Below, in pieces: positions 1 to 9,288 of a DNA stretch of 64,000 bases. Numbering within the stretch: the stretch's first letter is position 1; every line of letters begins with the position of its first letter. Made by a program: the position numbers and the translations under genes. Below the pieces are notes generated by a model, which saw only the letters and a list, made by a program, of their open reading frames with translations, ran no database searches and was not told the origin of the DNA. The DNA comes from JAHEKD01 sp965204695 (lineage in GTDB: Bacteria; Pseudomonadota; Gammaproteobacteria; Arenicellales; JAHEKD01), in contig OZ242007.1 in the NCBI GenBank assembly GCA_965204695.1, forward strand, positions 3,410,001-3,474,000, written 5' to 3'.

Positions 1-114
1 TCCCGTGCTTTCTCGTATGCAGAAGCTTTTCGAGCCGACCCGGATCGTTTTGTTAACCCGGTATTTGCCATTGCTCCTTTTTTGAAGAAATGGATGTTGT
101 CGTTTGCGTCCCAT
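1..114 (-). CDS. Tyrosine recombinase (phage-type integrase), N-terminal fragment cut by window edge
   Basis: The first 38 codons are visible, starting at ATG 114-112 and open to the window edge. The start MGRKRQHPFL and the stretch KYRVNKTIRVGSKSFCIRES are typical of the N-terminal arm-binding region of phage integrases. The catalytic domain lies outside the window, so the active site cannot be checked. The start lies inside the upstream HTH gene in another frame, a common excisionase/integrase arrangement. Integrase identity is inferred from this short stretch and the gene order. Confidence 0.6.
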   Translation of the reverse strand, partial: MGRKRQHPFLQKRSNGKYRVNKTIRVGSKSFCIRESTG

Positions 115-353
115 GTTGAATCTCCTAAAGATTTCGCTGGGCGCTTACTGCAGCTCCAGTATCGCTCAGCAATGGTCATACATTCAAGCCGAGAGTAGCG
201 ATTCCATTCAATTTTTTTACCGTCTGGACATTTGCCTCCATGAAATTCGGTAATATATGGACGAATCAGCTTATCAAAGCTTGGGCCGGACATGCCGCAG
301 AGAATGGCTGCTTCCTGCCTGTTTAACCAGTGGGGTTCAATGTGTGATTTCAT
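1..353 (-). CDS. HTH/excisionase-like protein, partial
   Basis: A minus-strand frame starts at ATG 353-351 (MKSHIEPHWLNRQEAAILCG) and stays open for about 117 codons to the window edge. The N-terminus (LNRQEAAILCGMSGPSFDKLI) looks like a winged-helix/AlpA-type DNA-binding motif found in excisionases and integrase-associated regulators. It overlaps the integrase start by more than 110 bp in a different frame. The true stop is not visible. The region after about residue 75 is low in recognisable features and may be fortuitously open. Confidence 0.55.
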   Translation of the reverse strand, partial: MKSHIEPHWLNRQEAAILCGMSGPSFDKLIRPYITEFHGGKCPDGKKIEWNRYSRLECMTIAERYWSCSKRPAKSLGDSTWDANDNIHFFKKGAMANTGLTKRSGSARKASAYEKAR

Positions 354-549
354 GTTCTATACGTTGACTTTTGAACATATAGGTAGTGTGAATCACATTG
401 GGGTTTTTGTGAATTTCAACATGCTCCATCGAAGTCCACTTTTGTGCACTCTCTGATTATTTTTTTGGTTTAAAGAAGCGAGGAATAAATTTCGCTGGGA
501 AATCTGCTATTCTTTTAGCTTGCAGCACTGGGTTAGGCGTAACAAATAT

Positions 550-720
550 ATGGCTTACCCACATTATGAGCGTGTGTATGTTAGCGGAAGACGTGAACGT
601 GATACTTATCAGGTCGCACGTTTAAAGCATGACATTGCTTTTCTGAGAGTTGTTCTCTTCGCGCTGCTTATTATGGCACTGTGCCTTGGTTCAGGCTGGC
701 TGGGAAGTATCAGCGCATAG
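550..720 (+). CDS. Small single-pass membrane protein, unknown function
   Basis: A 56-residue frame from ATG 550 (MAYPHYERVY) has a basic, charged N-terminal half and one hydrophobic segment (RVVLFALLIMALCLGSGWLG) near the C-terminus, consistent with a tail-anchored small membrane protein. An upstream TTG at 520 would add ten residues. No family is recognised. Its last 30 bases overlap a weaker minus-strand frame. Confidence 0.45.
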   Translation: MAYPHYERVYVSGRRERDTYQVARLKHDIAFLRVVLFALLIMALCLGSGWLGSISA

Positions 721-915
721 CGCAGTGATCTTTGAGCTTCCTGTCCAGGTAACAGACCGATGATAACTAGTGTGATCAGGCAAGATGCTTAGAAAAAGTG
801 ATGGCAGTTCTTTGACAACGTGAGTTATGAAAAAGGCATTTAAACAGAAACCAAAATCAATACCGTTTATGAATAGTGTAATTCGTACTAATCGGCCTGC
901 CTCGTGCTGCATCAT
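691..915 (-). CDS. Possible small protein, unknown
   Basis: A 74-codon minus-strand frame starts at ATG 915 and is preceded by a good Shine-Dalgarno (AAAGGGAGATATC then ATG). The first 50 residues look protein-like (GRLVRITLFINGIDFGFCLN), but the C-terminal part is of unnatural composition. It is convergent with, and overlaps, the small membrane protein gene. The ribosome binding site is the main support; this is a weak call. Confidence 0.3.
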   Translation of the reverse strand: MMQHEAGRLVRITLFINGIDFGFCLNAFFITHVVKELPSLFLSILPDHTSYHRSVTWTGSSKITALCADTSQPA

Positions 916-1029
916 GATATCTCCCTTTCATTCTGTTTTTAACACTTTATCATTTTAAAAATTCCCCAGGCTTGATTGGACTCATTGCAGCTCTGTATAC
1001 TTTCTTCCGGTAGCACAGCGTAAACCCAG

Positions 1030-1338
1030 ATGTATATGATTACTAAACGTATACAGATTGTGACTGATTCGCGAGAACGACAACAAGATGTTCTTTCAAG
1101 TTTTTTGATCAGCAGATATGGTGATACGGCATGGGAACCGGCTGCATTCTATTTCGGTGACAGCTTGCACATTCTCTCAGAGCGTCTCATTGAAAAGTTC
1201 GGAGCGGATGCAACGATACTTAACCGCTTGCTGGAACGTTTCGAATTGAATGAAGACGAGTTTAAGGAATTTCAGGCGACTCTGTCAGCGTTGGAACTGG
1301 GTTCCTCATTGTATAACGTGACTGATATTAGGTACTGA
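1030..1338 (+). CDS. Hypothetical protein, 102 residues
   Basis: The frame encodes a soluble, acidic, largely helical protein (LSERLIEKFGADATILNRLLERFELNEDEF is split across several predicted helices). There is no signal peptide or membrane segment. A second ATG two codons in could be the start; no clear Shine-Dalgarno is seen for either. No family is recognised. It stands alone between short intergenic regions and converges on the ATPase operon. Confidence 0.55.
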   Translation: MYMITKRIQIVTDSRERQQDVLSSFLISRYGDTAWEPAAFYFGDSLHILSERLIEKFGADATILNRLLERFELNEDEFKEFQATLSALELGSSLYNVTDIRY

Positions 1339-1492
1339 ACACCCGATCATTCGAGTGTGATTTGTCAGAGATTTGTTAATTCATTATTAATCGGCGAGCG
1401 TTGTGCTACCAGATACAAGTAGTATATATCCATGCTTTTCTCGGTTTTATAACAGGCATTTTCAAATTTGCAGCCATTAGGATCATGCGGCT

Positions 1493-4441
1493 TCACAGTT
1501 TGATTTGTGATTTAGCGAACGTTGTTTGCCTGCGTTTTACTTCATCCGTTTCAATTAGCTGCCATGACAGCCGAACATTCCGTCCCCGAATTACTTTAGA
1601 ATCAGTGGCTTCCATGGATTGAATGTGATTCAATGCTTCACTAACAGAAAAGAATCGAATATTTCTATTCTGGCTTTTAGCATGCTCACGTTTTACTGAT
1701 GCTTCTAATGCATTTAAGAAAGTTTCGTCATTAGAGATGATCCAAATATATTCATAACCAGCACTCAAACATTTATCAATATTTTGAAGCTCATGCTTAA
1801 CGTCAGTAGAAACTGAAATCTCACAGGCAATGTTCTCTCTTCCTGTTTTTATTACTAAGTCAATGTGATGTCCATCACCAATGTGTTTCTCGATTTCAGC
1901 GCCAAAAGATTTTTCATGGGCTACCCTTTGTAAGATTAGCTGGGTTTCTTTGTGTTTTTTTCCGCCTTTTCCTTTAAGGATTTTTGGGGAATCCTTGGCT
2001 AAATCATCAAATTTGCTTGTTGTATCTAGCTTGTCGCTTAGTTTTTCAGTGTGCACATCATCAGGTGTTGAAGTTCCAACTTCCTCTAATTGAGTAGCAT
2101 ACCTTGTTCGAGACATTTCTTTTATTGCATTAATCTTGAACTCAACATCCTGATCTTCAATCTCCGGCAAGGGATAGGTCTTCAGTGAAAAATCGTATTT
2201 CGCCTGCTCAATGCGCCCAATCGCTTCACCAATGCCAAGGCTTTGTAAATCCTGTGCATCAAAAGATGAAAATCCTTCAGATAGGGTTCTGGCATCTCTG
2301 TCTCCCATACGAAAACAGATTCGTGTATAAGGGTTGGCAATGACAGAAGCGGCTATCGCTCTGTCCTGTATTGCAACCTGTGTCAATTCCTGATGGCCGA
2401 GAATCATGCCTAAATGGTACTTCCTCGCACCACTGAGGGTCTGAGCGATAGAGGGTGTAATGAAGTTCTGAAATTCATCAATGTAGAGCCAAAAAAAGCG
2501 TCTTTTTTCTTGAGAAATGGCTTGGCGTGAGAGGGCGGTTTGTTGCAACTTGGATGCAATCAATGCACCTAATAGATAAGCGTTTTCTTCACCGATGCCA
2601 CCATGAGAAAGCTTGCACAACAGAATCTTTCCTGTATCCATAATGTCGGCAAAGTCAATGGCGCTTTTCTTTTGGGCTACCATATGGCGGATCGGTTTAG
2701 GTCGCAGGAAAGTATTTAATCTAGTGAGAACCGATGCCTGGGGTCTGCCACTAAGCAGTGGAAATTCATTTTTCCAGTAGTACACGACTTCTGGGTCGGT
2801 GACACTTTCAAGGAACTTATTCCTAAAATCCTTTTCAATGAGGAATCGCCTTAAATCCAGTAATGTGCCACCAACATTACTTTCCAAAAATGCCAGAATG
2901 CCGTTCGATAGTACAGCATTCATTTGATCACCCCAGGTCGTAGAAAGTCGCTCAAATACAGCAGTTAAGTCACTAGCTAATATAGTTTTCTCTAGATTTG
3001 AGTGTGCATGGAGAATATTGAATCCAATTGGATATTGTTCATCACTTGGATCAAGTAGGATGACATCGTCTATGCGTGACTCCGATATATATGCCAAAGC
3101 TTGATCGATTAAATCGCCATGTGGATCAAGGACACACAAACCCTGTCCTGATTCAATGTCTTGCCTAATACAGTTAAGCATCAGTGTTGATTTGCCGGTG
3201 CCTGACGCACCGACAATATACATATGCCGCGAGCGTTGTTGTGCATTCAAACTGACTTCTTTACTGACACCTCTGTGCTCATTAACACCAAGAATTAGCT
3301 CATTGTCGACGGCAATATCAGGAACGACTTTTGTTTTGATGCGTTGCCGAAGAAGTTTTTCACTTTTAACTACTTCATCAGGATAGTGCAGCAGTCCAAC
3401 AAGTTCATTTAGTGACAAAAGCATTCCACTTCTGTGAGTTGTTCGATCCACCACAGCACGCCAGTGGTCGTAGTGATCGTATCCTTCATTATCCAAGGGC
3501 ATCAATTTGTTGGATTTTGGTGCTTCAAATTGAGCGAGAGTACCGCCTATGCTCCTAGCAAGTTCCCAGCGTCGCTCATCTGATTCTGCAATAACAGCTA
3601 GGCGAATAACACATGCATAAAGCGGTGAGTTTGTTTTTTCTCTGACATTTGCAACAAGATCATGACTGTCAAAGAATAACGGCTTGCCTTCTATATCTGT
3701 TACGCTGTCAATAAGGTGTGATTCCCACTGTTCTTGGCAATGTTTAAACAGGATCTGGAAAATACATCCTTCTTTTCCGGATAGCGTATCCATTGAACCA
3801 ACTAATGCTCTAAGCGGATCATTTTTCAAATCATTTAAAGAGTAGAGTGGTGAAAGAACGCTGTGCTCTAGGCCAAAGTCAACAACAAGTGTTTGATCAG
3901 AGAAAATTTCAGCATTGATTGCATCAGCATCTTCAATAACTGTGGCATCAGGCAAATGTGCTCTGATTTGATCAAGCAGCCTACCGGATTCATTTTCCCA
4001 TGCGCAGAATTGAATCACTGTTTCATCTGCTGAGCCGATAATCTCAAAGCTTAAGTGATTACTAGCATAATTCAGAGATTGTAGAAAGTTTTTGTATGCA
4101 CTCAAGCTGCCAGCATAATCAGTAGACAGGGCAATTTGGAAGGTACGGTAACTTTGATCAGGAATTGCGAAGTAATCTGGAGAATCATCAAACTCAAAGT
4201 CGCTCTCAATGCTAATCGTTGTATCTACTGCTTTAGGGTTGAAGAGTTCTGTGATGCTGTTACTGAGGGAGCTTAGCAATGTATCTTGTCTGCCGTCATC
4301 TACTGCAGGTTTTGAGGGTGTAAGATATGCATAGGTGGGAACAAACGGCGGCTCCAATACAACTGCAAAAGGGTAAACGTCCCAGCCCCTGAGCTTCCTC
4401 TCCCAGGAATGAAATGCACTACTGTAGGTTGTTCTATCCAA
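1493..4441 (-). CDS. VirD4/HerA-type ATPase with C-terminal nuclease-like extension (982 aa)
   Basis: This is a large cytosolic motor ATPase. Walker A GASGTGKST lies near residue 408, followed by LCVLDPHGD; Walker B is YIDEFQNF near residue 650. The order matches TraD/VirD4 coupling proteins and HerA-FtsK pumps. After a linker, residues about 835-950 form a separate domain with HIDLVIKTGRENIACEIS, reminiscent of a PD-(D/E)XK core, although ExK is replaced by ExS, so activity is doubtful. The N-terminal 350 residues are unassigned, and I see no membrane segment. The gene starts four bases after the stop of the SH3-membrane gene, so they are surely co-transcribed. Whether it serves conjugation or defence is not shown. 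Confidence 0.85.
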   Translation of the reverse strand: MDRTTYSSAFHSWERKLRGWDVYPFAVVLEPPFVPTYAYLTPSKPAVDDGRQDTLLSSLSNSITELFNPKAVDTTISIESDFEFDDSPDYFAIPDQSYRTFQIALSTDYAGSLSAYKNFLQSLNYASNHLSFEIIGSADETVIQFCAWENESGRLLDQIRAHLPDATVIEDADAINAEIFSDQTLVVDFGLEHSVLSPLYSLNDLKNDPLRALVGSMDTLSGKEGCIFQILFKHCQEQWESHLIDSVTDIEGKPLFFDSHDLVANVREKTNSPLYACVIRLAVIAESDERRWELARSIGGTLAQFEAPKSNKLMPLDNEGYDHYDHWRAVVDRTTHRSGMLLSLNELVGLLHYPDEVVKSEKLLRQRIKTKVVPDIAVDNELILGVNEHRGVSKEVSLNAQQRSRHMYIVGASGTGKSTLMLNCIRQDIESGQGLCVLDPHGDLIDQALAYISESRIDDVILLDPSDEQYPIGFNILHAHSNLEKTILASDLTAVFERLSTTWGDQMNAVLSNGILAFLESNVGGTLLDLRRFLIEKDFRNKFLESVTDPEVVYYWKNEFPLLSGRPQASVLTRLNTFLRPKPIRHMVAQKKSAIDFADIMDTGKILLCKLSHGGIGEENAYLLGALIASKLQQTALSRQAISQEKRRFFWLYIDEFQNFITPSIAQTLSGARKYHLGMILGHQELTQVAIQDRAIAASVIANPYTRICFRMGDRDARTLSEGFSSFDAQDLQSLGIGEAIGRIEQAKYDFSLKTYPLPEIEDQDVEFKINAIKEMSRTRYATQLEEVGTSTPDDVHTEKLSDKLDTTSKFDDLAKDSPKILKGKGGKKHKETQLILQRVAHEKSFGAEIEKHIGDGHHIDLVIKTGRENIACEISVSTDVKHELQNIDKCLSAGYEYIWIISNDETFLNALEASVKREHAKSQNRNIRFFSVSEALNHIQSMEATDSKVIRGRNVRLSWQLIETDEVKRRQTTFAKSQIKL

Positions 4442-4444
4442 TTT

Positions 4445-6400
4445 TTATCTTTTCAGGTTAAAGAATTCTTTCATCATTGGCTTTCGCTCATCGTTTTCTA
4501 CCGAACGTAGTCCTTCTTCACTGGTGTATCCATCAATAACTTCCAAAACAGCACTATGCACAAGAGATTGAAACATTGACATGGTATCAAGCCGATAATA
4601 TGTCATTGGCCTGAATGTTTTATCGTAAAAATATGCAAGCCATGCGATAAAGGGAATCCTATACATGAGGCCAATCAGACCACGAGGCAATTCACCAAGC
4701 CACCAGGAGAAAAACATTCCGTTGCCAAATGGTGCAGCGCAAATATCAAATGCATGGTCTTTGCGGCTGACACGCAGGTAAAGGCGATAGGGTGAGAGTA
4801 TGCCTCCTTCTCTCCACTCCAGTTTGAAGACAGATGCACCTGCAAGTTGTTTTTCCTTCAATCTATTCTCAAGTGCAGTATAGAAATCACTTGGCGCAAC
4901 GTTTAGACCTTCGATCATGGTATTCCAATTAGAAACAATGTCACGCAATTTCGCTTTCATGAGAGCATCTCGTATTATACTTAGCACATCAGCGAACAGT
5001 GTGTAAATTGCAGTCAATACTGCAGTGGCAATTTGCAGTATGTATTGTCCAGCTTGGATGATCAATGGTCGCGTTTTTGACCAGGCATATAGCGGGCCGA
5101 TCATGATGAGCATTAAAAGAATACTCATAAAAATCGGGTGACGTTCATAAAGTCGGGATACAGGTTTCCATGCTTCTGAAATTGCATAGTGCCAACTTTG
5201 AAAATATTGCTGTGACGTGACCAGCAGCTTTTCAATCTCTGGCTCCCTAAAATGCGGAGGAACTTCTTCTTTCTCGGTGACTAAATCGGTAAAACGGTTT
5301 TTAGAGATATATCCAGTTTGATGCAACGAATCACTACTGCCGAGGTAGGCAATTTTAATGAACTGATCACCTTCACCGATGTTTATTAGCGCTGCATGTT
5401 TTTCAATTGTTTCAGAGCGTATACATTCCGGACTTGCAGCTACATTTGCTTCAAAGCTTTTAGTTGTGCGCCATAAATGTCGAGAAACAGTATTAAGTAC
5501 AACTTCACCTTGAGTGCATGGATCAATCTGATCTTTTGAAGATTCCTGAGCTGGTGTAATCTCAGTCTTTCGTGGTTTATTTGTCTCAATTTCTTCCGTG
5601 AGATGGGTGGTTTCATTATATTGAGGGATGATTGAGATGGATTTTGAGTTACTATCAGAGGATGCTGCGATGCTTTGTGAACTGGTCTGAGGGTTGCCGA
5701 GAGAAGATTCTGTATCCGGTTTAGCAAAGTTGTTCTGTTTTGAATTTGTTGCATCAGTAGTTGTAGGCAATCTCTTCATTTCTGGGGCTTTTGAAATATC
5801 TGCACTGATAACTTCGACATGCAACCCGCTAACCCAGCCACTGGCATTGCCCGATTTGATGTAGTACCAATTATTAGTAGAATGCCTTGATGCAATAACA
5901 TTGTCGCTTCGGCGAAGTAGTGCGACCCGTCTGCAAGCCGTGTCAGGACATTCTCTGACGTTAAGATTTGACTTCAGTTGAACTTTAGTCTCTGGGATAG
6001 GCTTACTAGCATATTCCTTGGGTGCTCCAAGAGTGACGTATTTTGATGGAACCCATGCCTCTGCTTGGCGTGATCCACTTATGCGCACATAGAACCAGCT
6101 TTGATTGAAAGTACTTTTTGTACTGCCTAAGACAACAAAAGCTATTGAACGAGTGAGCGAGCCAATTTTCGGGCAAACTACTGAAGGCCCGGAATACAGG
6201 GGAGTTGAAGGATAATTTGCAAGTTTCGCATTATGCGCTCCTTTTGGTAGGGGAGTAGCAGTTTTTTGGCAGATTTGTGAGTTGCCAAGTAAATCTTGAG
6301 CTTGAGAAAAAAGCTCCTTATCAATTTGTGCCTGTGCTATCTGTGAGATGACAAGGTATGCAAGTAAGATTGCGATATTGATTATCTTGCTTGTACCCAT
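4445..6400 (-). CDS. Exported SH3-domain membrane protein (651 aa), ATPase partner
   Basis: A signal peptide (IINIAILLAYLVISQIAQA) is followed by bacterial SH3-like repeats: one at about residues 60-125 ending WVPSKYVTLG, one at about 140-200 with LNVRECPD and GWVSGLHV, and a weaker third at about 300-375. A low-complexity Ser/Thr/Asn linker lies between. Two membrane segments follow (MSILLMLIMIGPLYAW and YILQIATAVLTAIYTLF, about residues 425-480). A C-terminal cytoplasmic domain contains FDICAAPFGNGMFFSWWLGE. It probably links cell-wall contacts to the downstream ATPase. It has no enzymatic motif. Confidence 0.75.
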   Translation of the reverse strand: MGTSKIINIAILLAYLVISQIAQAQIDKELFSQAQDLLGNSQICQKTATPLPKGAHNAKLANYPSTPLYSGPSVVCPKIGSLTRSIAFVVLGSTKSTFNQSWFYVRISGSRQAEAWVPSKYVTLGAPKEYASKPIPETKVQLKSNLNVRECPDTACRRVALLRRSDNVIASRHSTNNWYYIKSGNASGWVSGLHVEVISADISKAPEMKRLPTTTDATNSKQNNFAKPDTESSLGNPQTSSQSIAASSDSNSKSISIIPQYNETTHLTEEIETNKPRKTEITPAQESSKDQIDPCTQGEVVLNTVSRHLWRTTKSFEANVAASPECIRSETIEKHAALINIGEGDQFIKIAYLGSSDSLHQTGYISKNRFTDLVTEKEEVPPHFREPEIEKLLVTSQQYFQSWHYAISEAWKPVSRLYERHPIFMSILLMLIMIGPLYAWSKTRPLIIQAGQYILQIATAVLTAIYTLFADVLSIIRDALMKAKLRDIVSNWNTMIEGLNVAPSDFYTALENRLKEKQLAGASVFKLEWREGGILSPYRLYLRVSRKDHAFDICAAPFGNGMFFSWWLGELPRGLIGLMYRIPFIAWLAYFYDKTFRPMTYYRLDTMSMFQSLVHSAVLEVIDGYTSEEGLRSVENDERKPMMKEFFNLKR

Positions 6401-6600
6401 TTTAAGGTGTCACTCACTCAATTTTTTGTTTATGAACACACTATACCATTGCTCAAACTCTGACTAAAAAGATTATATTTTTTGTATTTGGCTTTGTTAC
6501 TTTCAGCGGCATCCTAACCAAGTAGATGGTAACTTATTATTTTGAGATATCTAAAGATAGGTTGGCAGATTGTCTTATTGTAAACGTTGAGCCAATATTA

Positions 6601-7875
6601 TTAATTCTCTGACGAATCAGGAACAAAGATACTAAATATCATTATCACCACGCCTCTAAATAGTGAGCCGAGTTCCCTTGGAAAGAAACCAATTGAGAGG
6701 TTAGACATGTCACGAGGTAATGGCATGATTAGGTAAAAAATCAAACTTGCATTTGAAATTAGTAAAATCAGAAGTAGCAGTAGACTTTCAATAATTGGCG
6801 GTCGTGTTTTGGTGAAATATTTATAAGCGAATTGTTTAAACGATTCGGGTAAGGTATTCAGAAATAATGCAGATGGCTCATTAATGGGTTTGATTGAAAT
6901 ATTGGTATTTGAATACTCTTCGATCATCACAAAACTTTCATTCCATCCTGAATCGATTTGTTGTGATATAGGTAAGATCGCGATGCTTGTAACTGTAACG
7001 ATGGCAAGTGTCGAGCCTATTGAAAATCCCGAGGCAAGAATTCCTTTGACACCCCATCCTGCAATAAACGATCCTCGAATTTGATCTATGACTAGCCTGC
7101 CCATGATGTTTGTAATTATGAATCCCACGAAGACAATAAATATTGCATAAAAAATTTTCCCTATAATAGTTATTACAATTGAAAAAAATGATGAGAGGTA
7201 GTTATCCCATATGTTTGAAAAGAAAGCTCTGATGGGTTCAAAAAGATTTTTTATCCAATTTCCAACTATTGGAAAAATAATTGACCCTAGCCAAATAAGT
7301 AAACCCAGGCCGCTTAAGCCCATTAAAATCCATAGCGAATTTTTCCGGAAAAAATATATAAGGATAAGAATCCCGACAATAATTAAATACCACCATCTAT
7401 TTTCAGCCGCAAAAAATGAAAATATTTCGCTGAAAAAAGCTGATATGTAGCCTGAGATCACGAAAAAGAATCCGATTATCTTGAGAAATATAATTATTGG
7501 CCAAGTGAGGAAATGCAGGAAAAAGTAACCAAAGAGCAACCCGATGATTCCATAAATTGGAATACGATAATCAAGCCGTCTTAACCCAGAAAGTAATATT
7601 AAAGTTAGGAATATCCATATCAACAAAAAAATATATCCCATCAATTCTGTATATGATTTAAACGGTAAAAACCCTGTTGAAACATCGAATCCATATTCCA
7701 ATTGATGTATTGTTTTAATCAGTACGACTTGAACTGCTTGATTAGTTACATAGTTCTCGATTAGAAGTATTGCGATATTTGGAAAAAGTAGAGAGAAAAA
7801 GATACATCCAACAATCAAACTGAAAAAAATTCGAGTCCAAGAAATGTTAGTATTATATTTTGTGACTTCTTCCAC
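6601..7875 (-). CDS. Polytopic inner-membrane protein (424 aa)
   Basis: About eight hydrophobic segments are spread along the protein (for example FSLIVGCIFFSLLFPNIAIL, WWYLIIVGILILIYFF, IFYAIFIVFVGFIITNI and ESLLLLLILLISNASLIFYL). One hydrophilic loop at about residues 295-350 separates the last groups. No transporter motif is recognised. It lies 42 bases downstream of one VirD4/HerA-type ATPase gene and 200 bases upstream of the SH3-membrane gene on the same strand, suggesting a membrane component of the same assembly. It is AT-richer than the ATPase genes. Confidence 0.7.
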   Translation of the reverse strand: MEEVTKYNTNISWTRIFFSLIVGCIFFSLLFPNIAILLIENYVTNQAVQVVLIKTIHQLEYGFDVSTGFLPFKSYTELMGYIFLLIWIFLTLILLSGLRRLDYRIPIYGIIGLLFGYFFLHFLTWPIIIFLKIIGFFFVISGYISAFFSEIFSFFAAENRWWYLIIVGILILIYFFRKNSLWILMGLSGLGLLIWLGSIIFPIVGNWIKNLFEPIRAFFSNIWDNYLSSFFSIVITIIGKIFYAIFIVFVGFIITNIMGRLVIDQIRGSFIAGWGVKGILASGFSIGSTLAIVTVTSIAILPISQQIDSGWNESFVMIEEYSNTNISIKPINEPSALFLNTLPESFKQFAYKYFTKTRPPIIESLLLLLILLISNASLIFYLIMPLPRDMSNLSIGFFPRELGSLFRGVVIMIFSIFVPDSSEN

Positions 7876-7917
7876 TTATTTTTAATATTTTTATTTTCCT
7901 TAATTATCAATAATACA

Positions 7918-9105
7918 TTATTTGGCATTTAGAGTTAAAGCACTAAATGATCTACTTGGCATACCATCAATCATCATTTTCAAATACAAATTGAAGTTTT
8001 CTAATTTCATTAAATCATTTGCATTACATGTGCCACAAAATCCTTTTTCGAAAAAAATTGAATCATGCCCGCCAAGTCGAAAGCAAATCAATGTTCCCGC
8101 GTTTCCAATAATCGCCTCTCGAATAACTTTGTCTAACTGAAGTAGATACTGGTTTGCAAAAGTCAGTGAACATGCGTATTTACGCATTTCGCTCATCATT
8201 GAAGCTGTTGATAGGGTGGCAAAGTTATGTATTTCATCTGCGTAAATATGGAACGGCCTTCTTGAGTTTTCTGATATATCACTCCGGCTATATGCTGCCA
8301 AGCCAAGTGAAGTTAAAATCAACCCACCAAGCAGGTTGGCAGTATCTTCACCGATTTGTCCCTTGGCGAGATTCACTAGAAAGAATTTTCCATCATCCAT
8401 TACAGATCGCATGCGAATCATTTTTTTGTTTTTGGTCAGGATATTCGCAATTGTAGGATTAGATAAAAATCCGCCAAACTTGTTTTGTACAGGAATCACT
8501 GCTTCTGCTTTTAATCTATAGGAATATTTGGCAAATTCTTTAAACCAGAAGTTCTTTACATGTTCATTAGTAACATTCCCAAGAGCTTTTTTTCGGTAAC
8601 TCGTGTCAGTAAAAAGTCTCAACACATCAGCAATTGTGGCATGTGGCTGCTCTAAAAGTGTCAGCAGGGCGTTTCTGAGCAAATGTTCCATTCTGACACC
8701 CCAAGAACGTCCATCCCATTGTTTCTTAAGAATTTCCATAACGCCACTTGCTAAAAGCGGTCTACGCTCTGGACTCACAAAAACCAGGGGATTGTAACCC
8801 CACTGCAAATTTTGATCAGGCACATTGAAATAAATGAGCTTGTTTTTTCTGTGCTCTGGTATTCTCTCAACGATCTCACTGACTAGATCGCCGTGAGGAT
8901 CAAGCAGGGCACAGCCTCTGTCGGCATTAATATCCTGCAAGATCATATTTTTAATAAGAGTTGACTTACCAACACCTGTTTTTCCGATGATATACATATG
9001 ATGTAGACGATCTTTTTGCTTGATGCCAAATAACTGCTTGTCGCGTCGAAAGTTCAATTGTCCAAGTAATGTAATGTCGTTTTGCATCCTTTCAAAATAT
9101 GACAT
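7918..9105 (-). CDS. VirD4/TraD-like ATPase, compact form (about 395 aa)
   Basis: The start MSYFERMQNDITLLGQLNF leads to LHHMYIIGKTGVGKST (Walker A near residue 45), then CALLDPHGDLV, and Walker B-like IYADEIHNF near residue 290. The order is that of type IV secretion DNA-binding ATPases without N-terminal membrane segments. ATG 9105 is preferred; a TTG at 9120 adds five residues. It is the first gene of the block, and an IS3 copy lies 107 bp upstream, so its native promoter may be displaced. Together with the 982-aa ATPase, the operon has two different motors, which is unusual. Confidence 0.8.
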   Translation of the reverse strand: MSYFERMQNDITLLGQLNFRRDKQLFGIKQKDRLHHMYIIGKTGVGKSTLIKNMILQDINADRGCALLDPHGDLVSEIVERIPEHRKNKLIYFNVPDQNLQWGYNPLVFVSPERRPLLASGVMEILKKQWDGRSWGVRMEHLLRNALLTLLEQPHATIADVLRLFTDTSYRKKALGNVTNEHVKNFWFKEFAKYSYRLKAEAVIPVQNKFGGFLSNPTIANILTKNKKMIRMRSVMDDGKFFLVNLAKGQIGEDTANLLGGLILTSLGLAAYSRSDISENSRRPFHIYADEIHNFATLSTASMMSEMRKYACSLTFANQYLLQLDKVIREAIIGNAGTLICFRLGGHDSIFFEKGFCGTCNANDLMKLENFNLYLKMMIDGMPSRSFSALTLNAK

Positions 9106-9288
9106 CCCAACTAAGGACAATAGAACTGGTGTCGTGGCAACGAACGAGTGACGATTGCGGCCAGGCTACTACTTGTTAGATTCGTTCGTTTTTATACTTA
9201 TGACTCTAAATTGTATGTCGTCAGATGATTTGGGACAGTTAGTTCTTAAAATTAAGAGAGACTATCCGATCATATCACTTGCCTGAGA

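Noticed and set aside
1493..9105. Complete conjugation system
   Set aside because: No relaxase or VirB-type channel proteins are visible in the window; only coupling-type ATPases.
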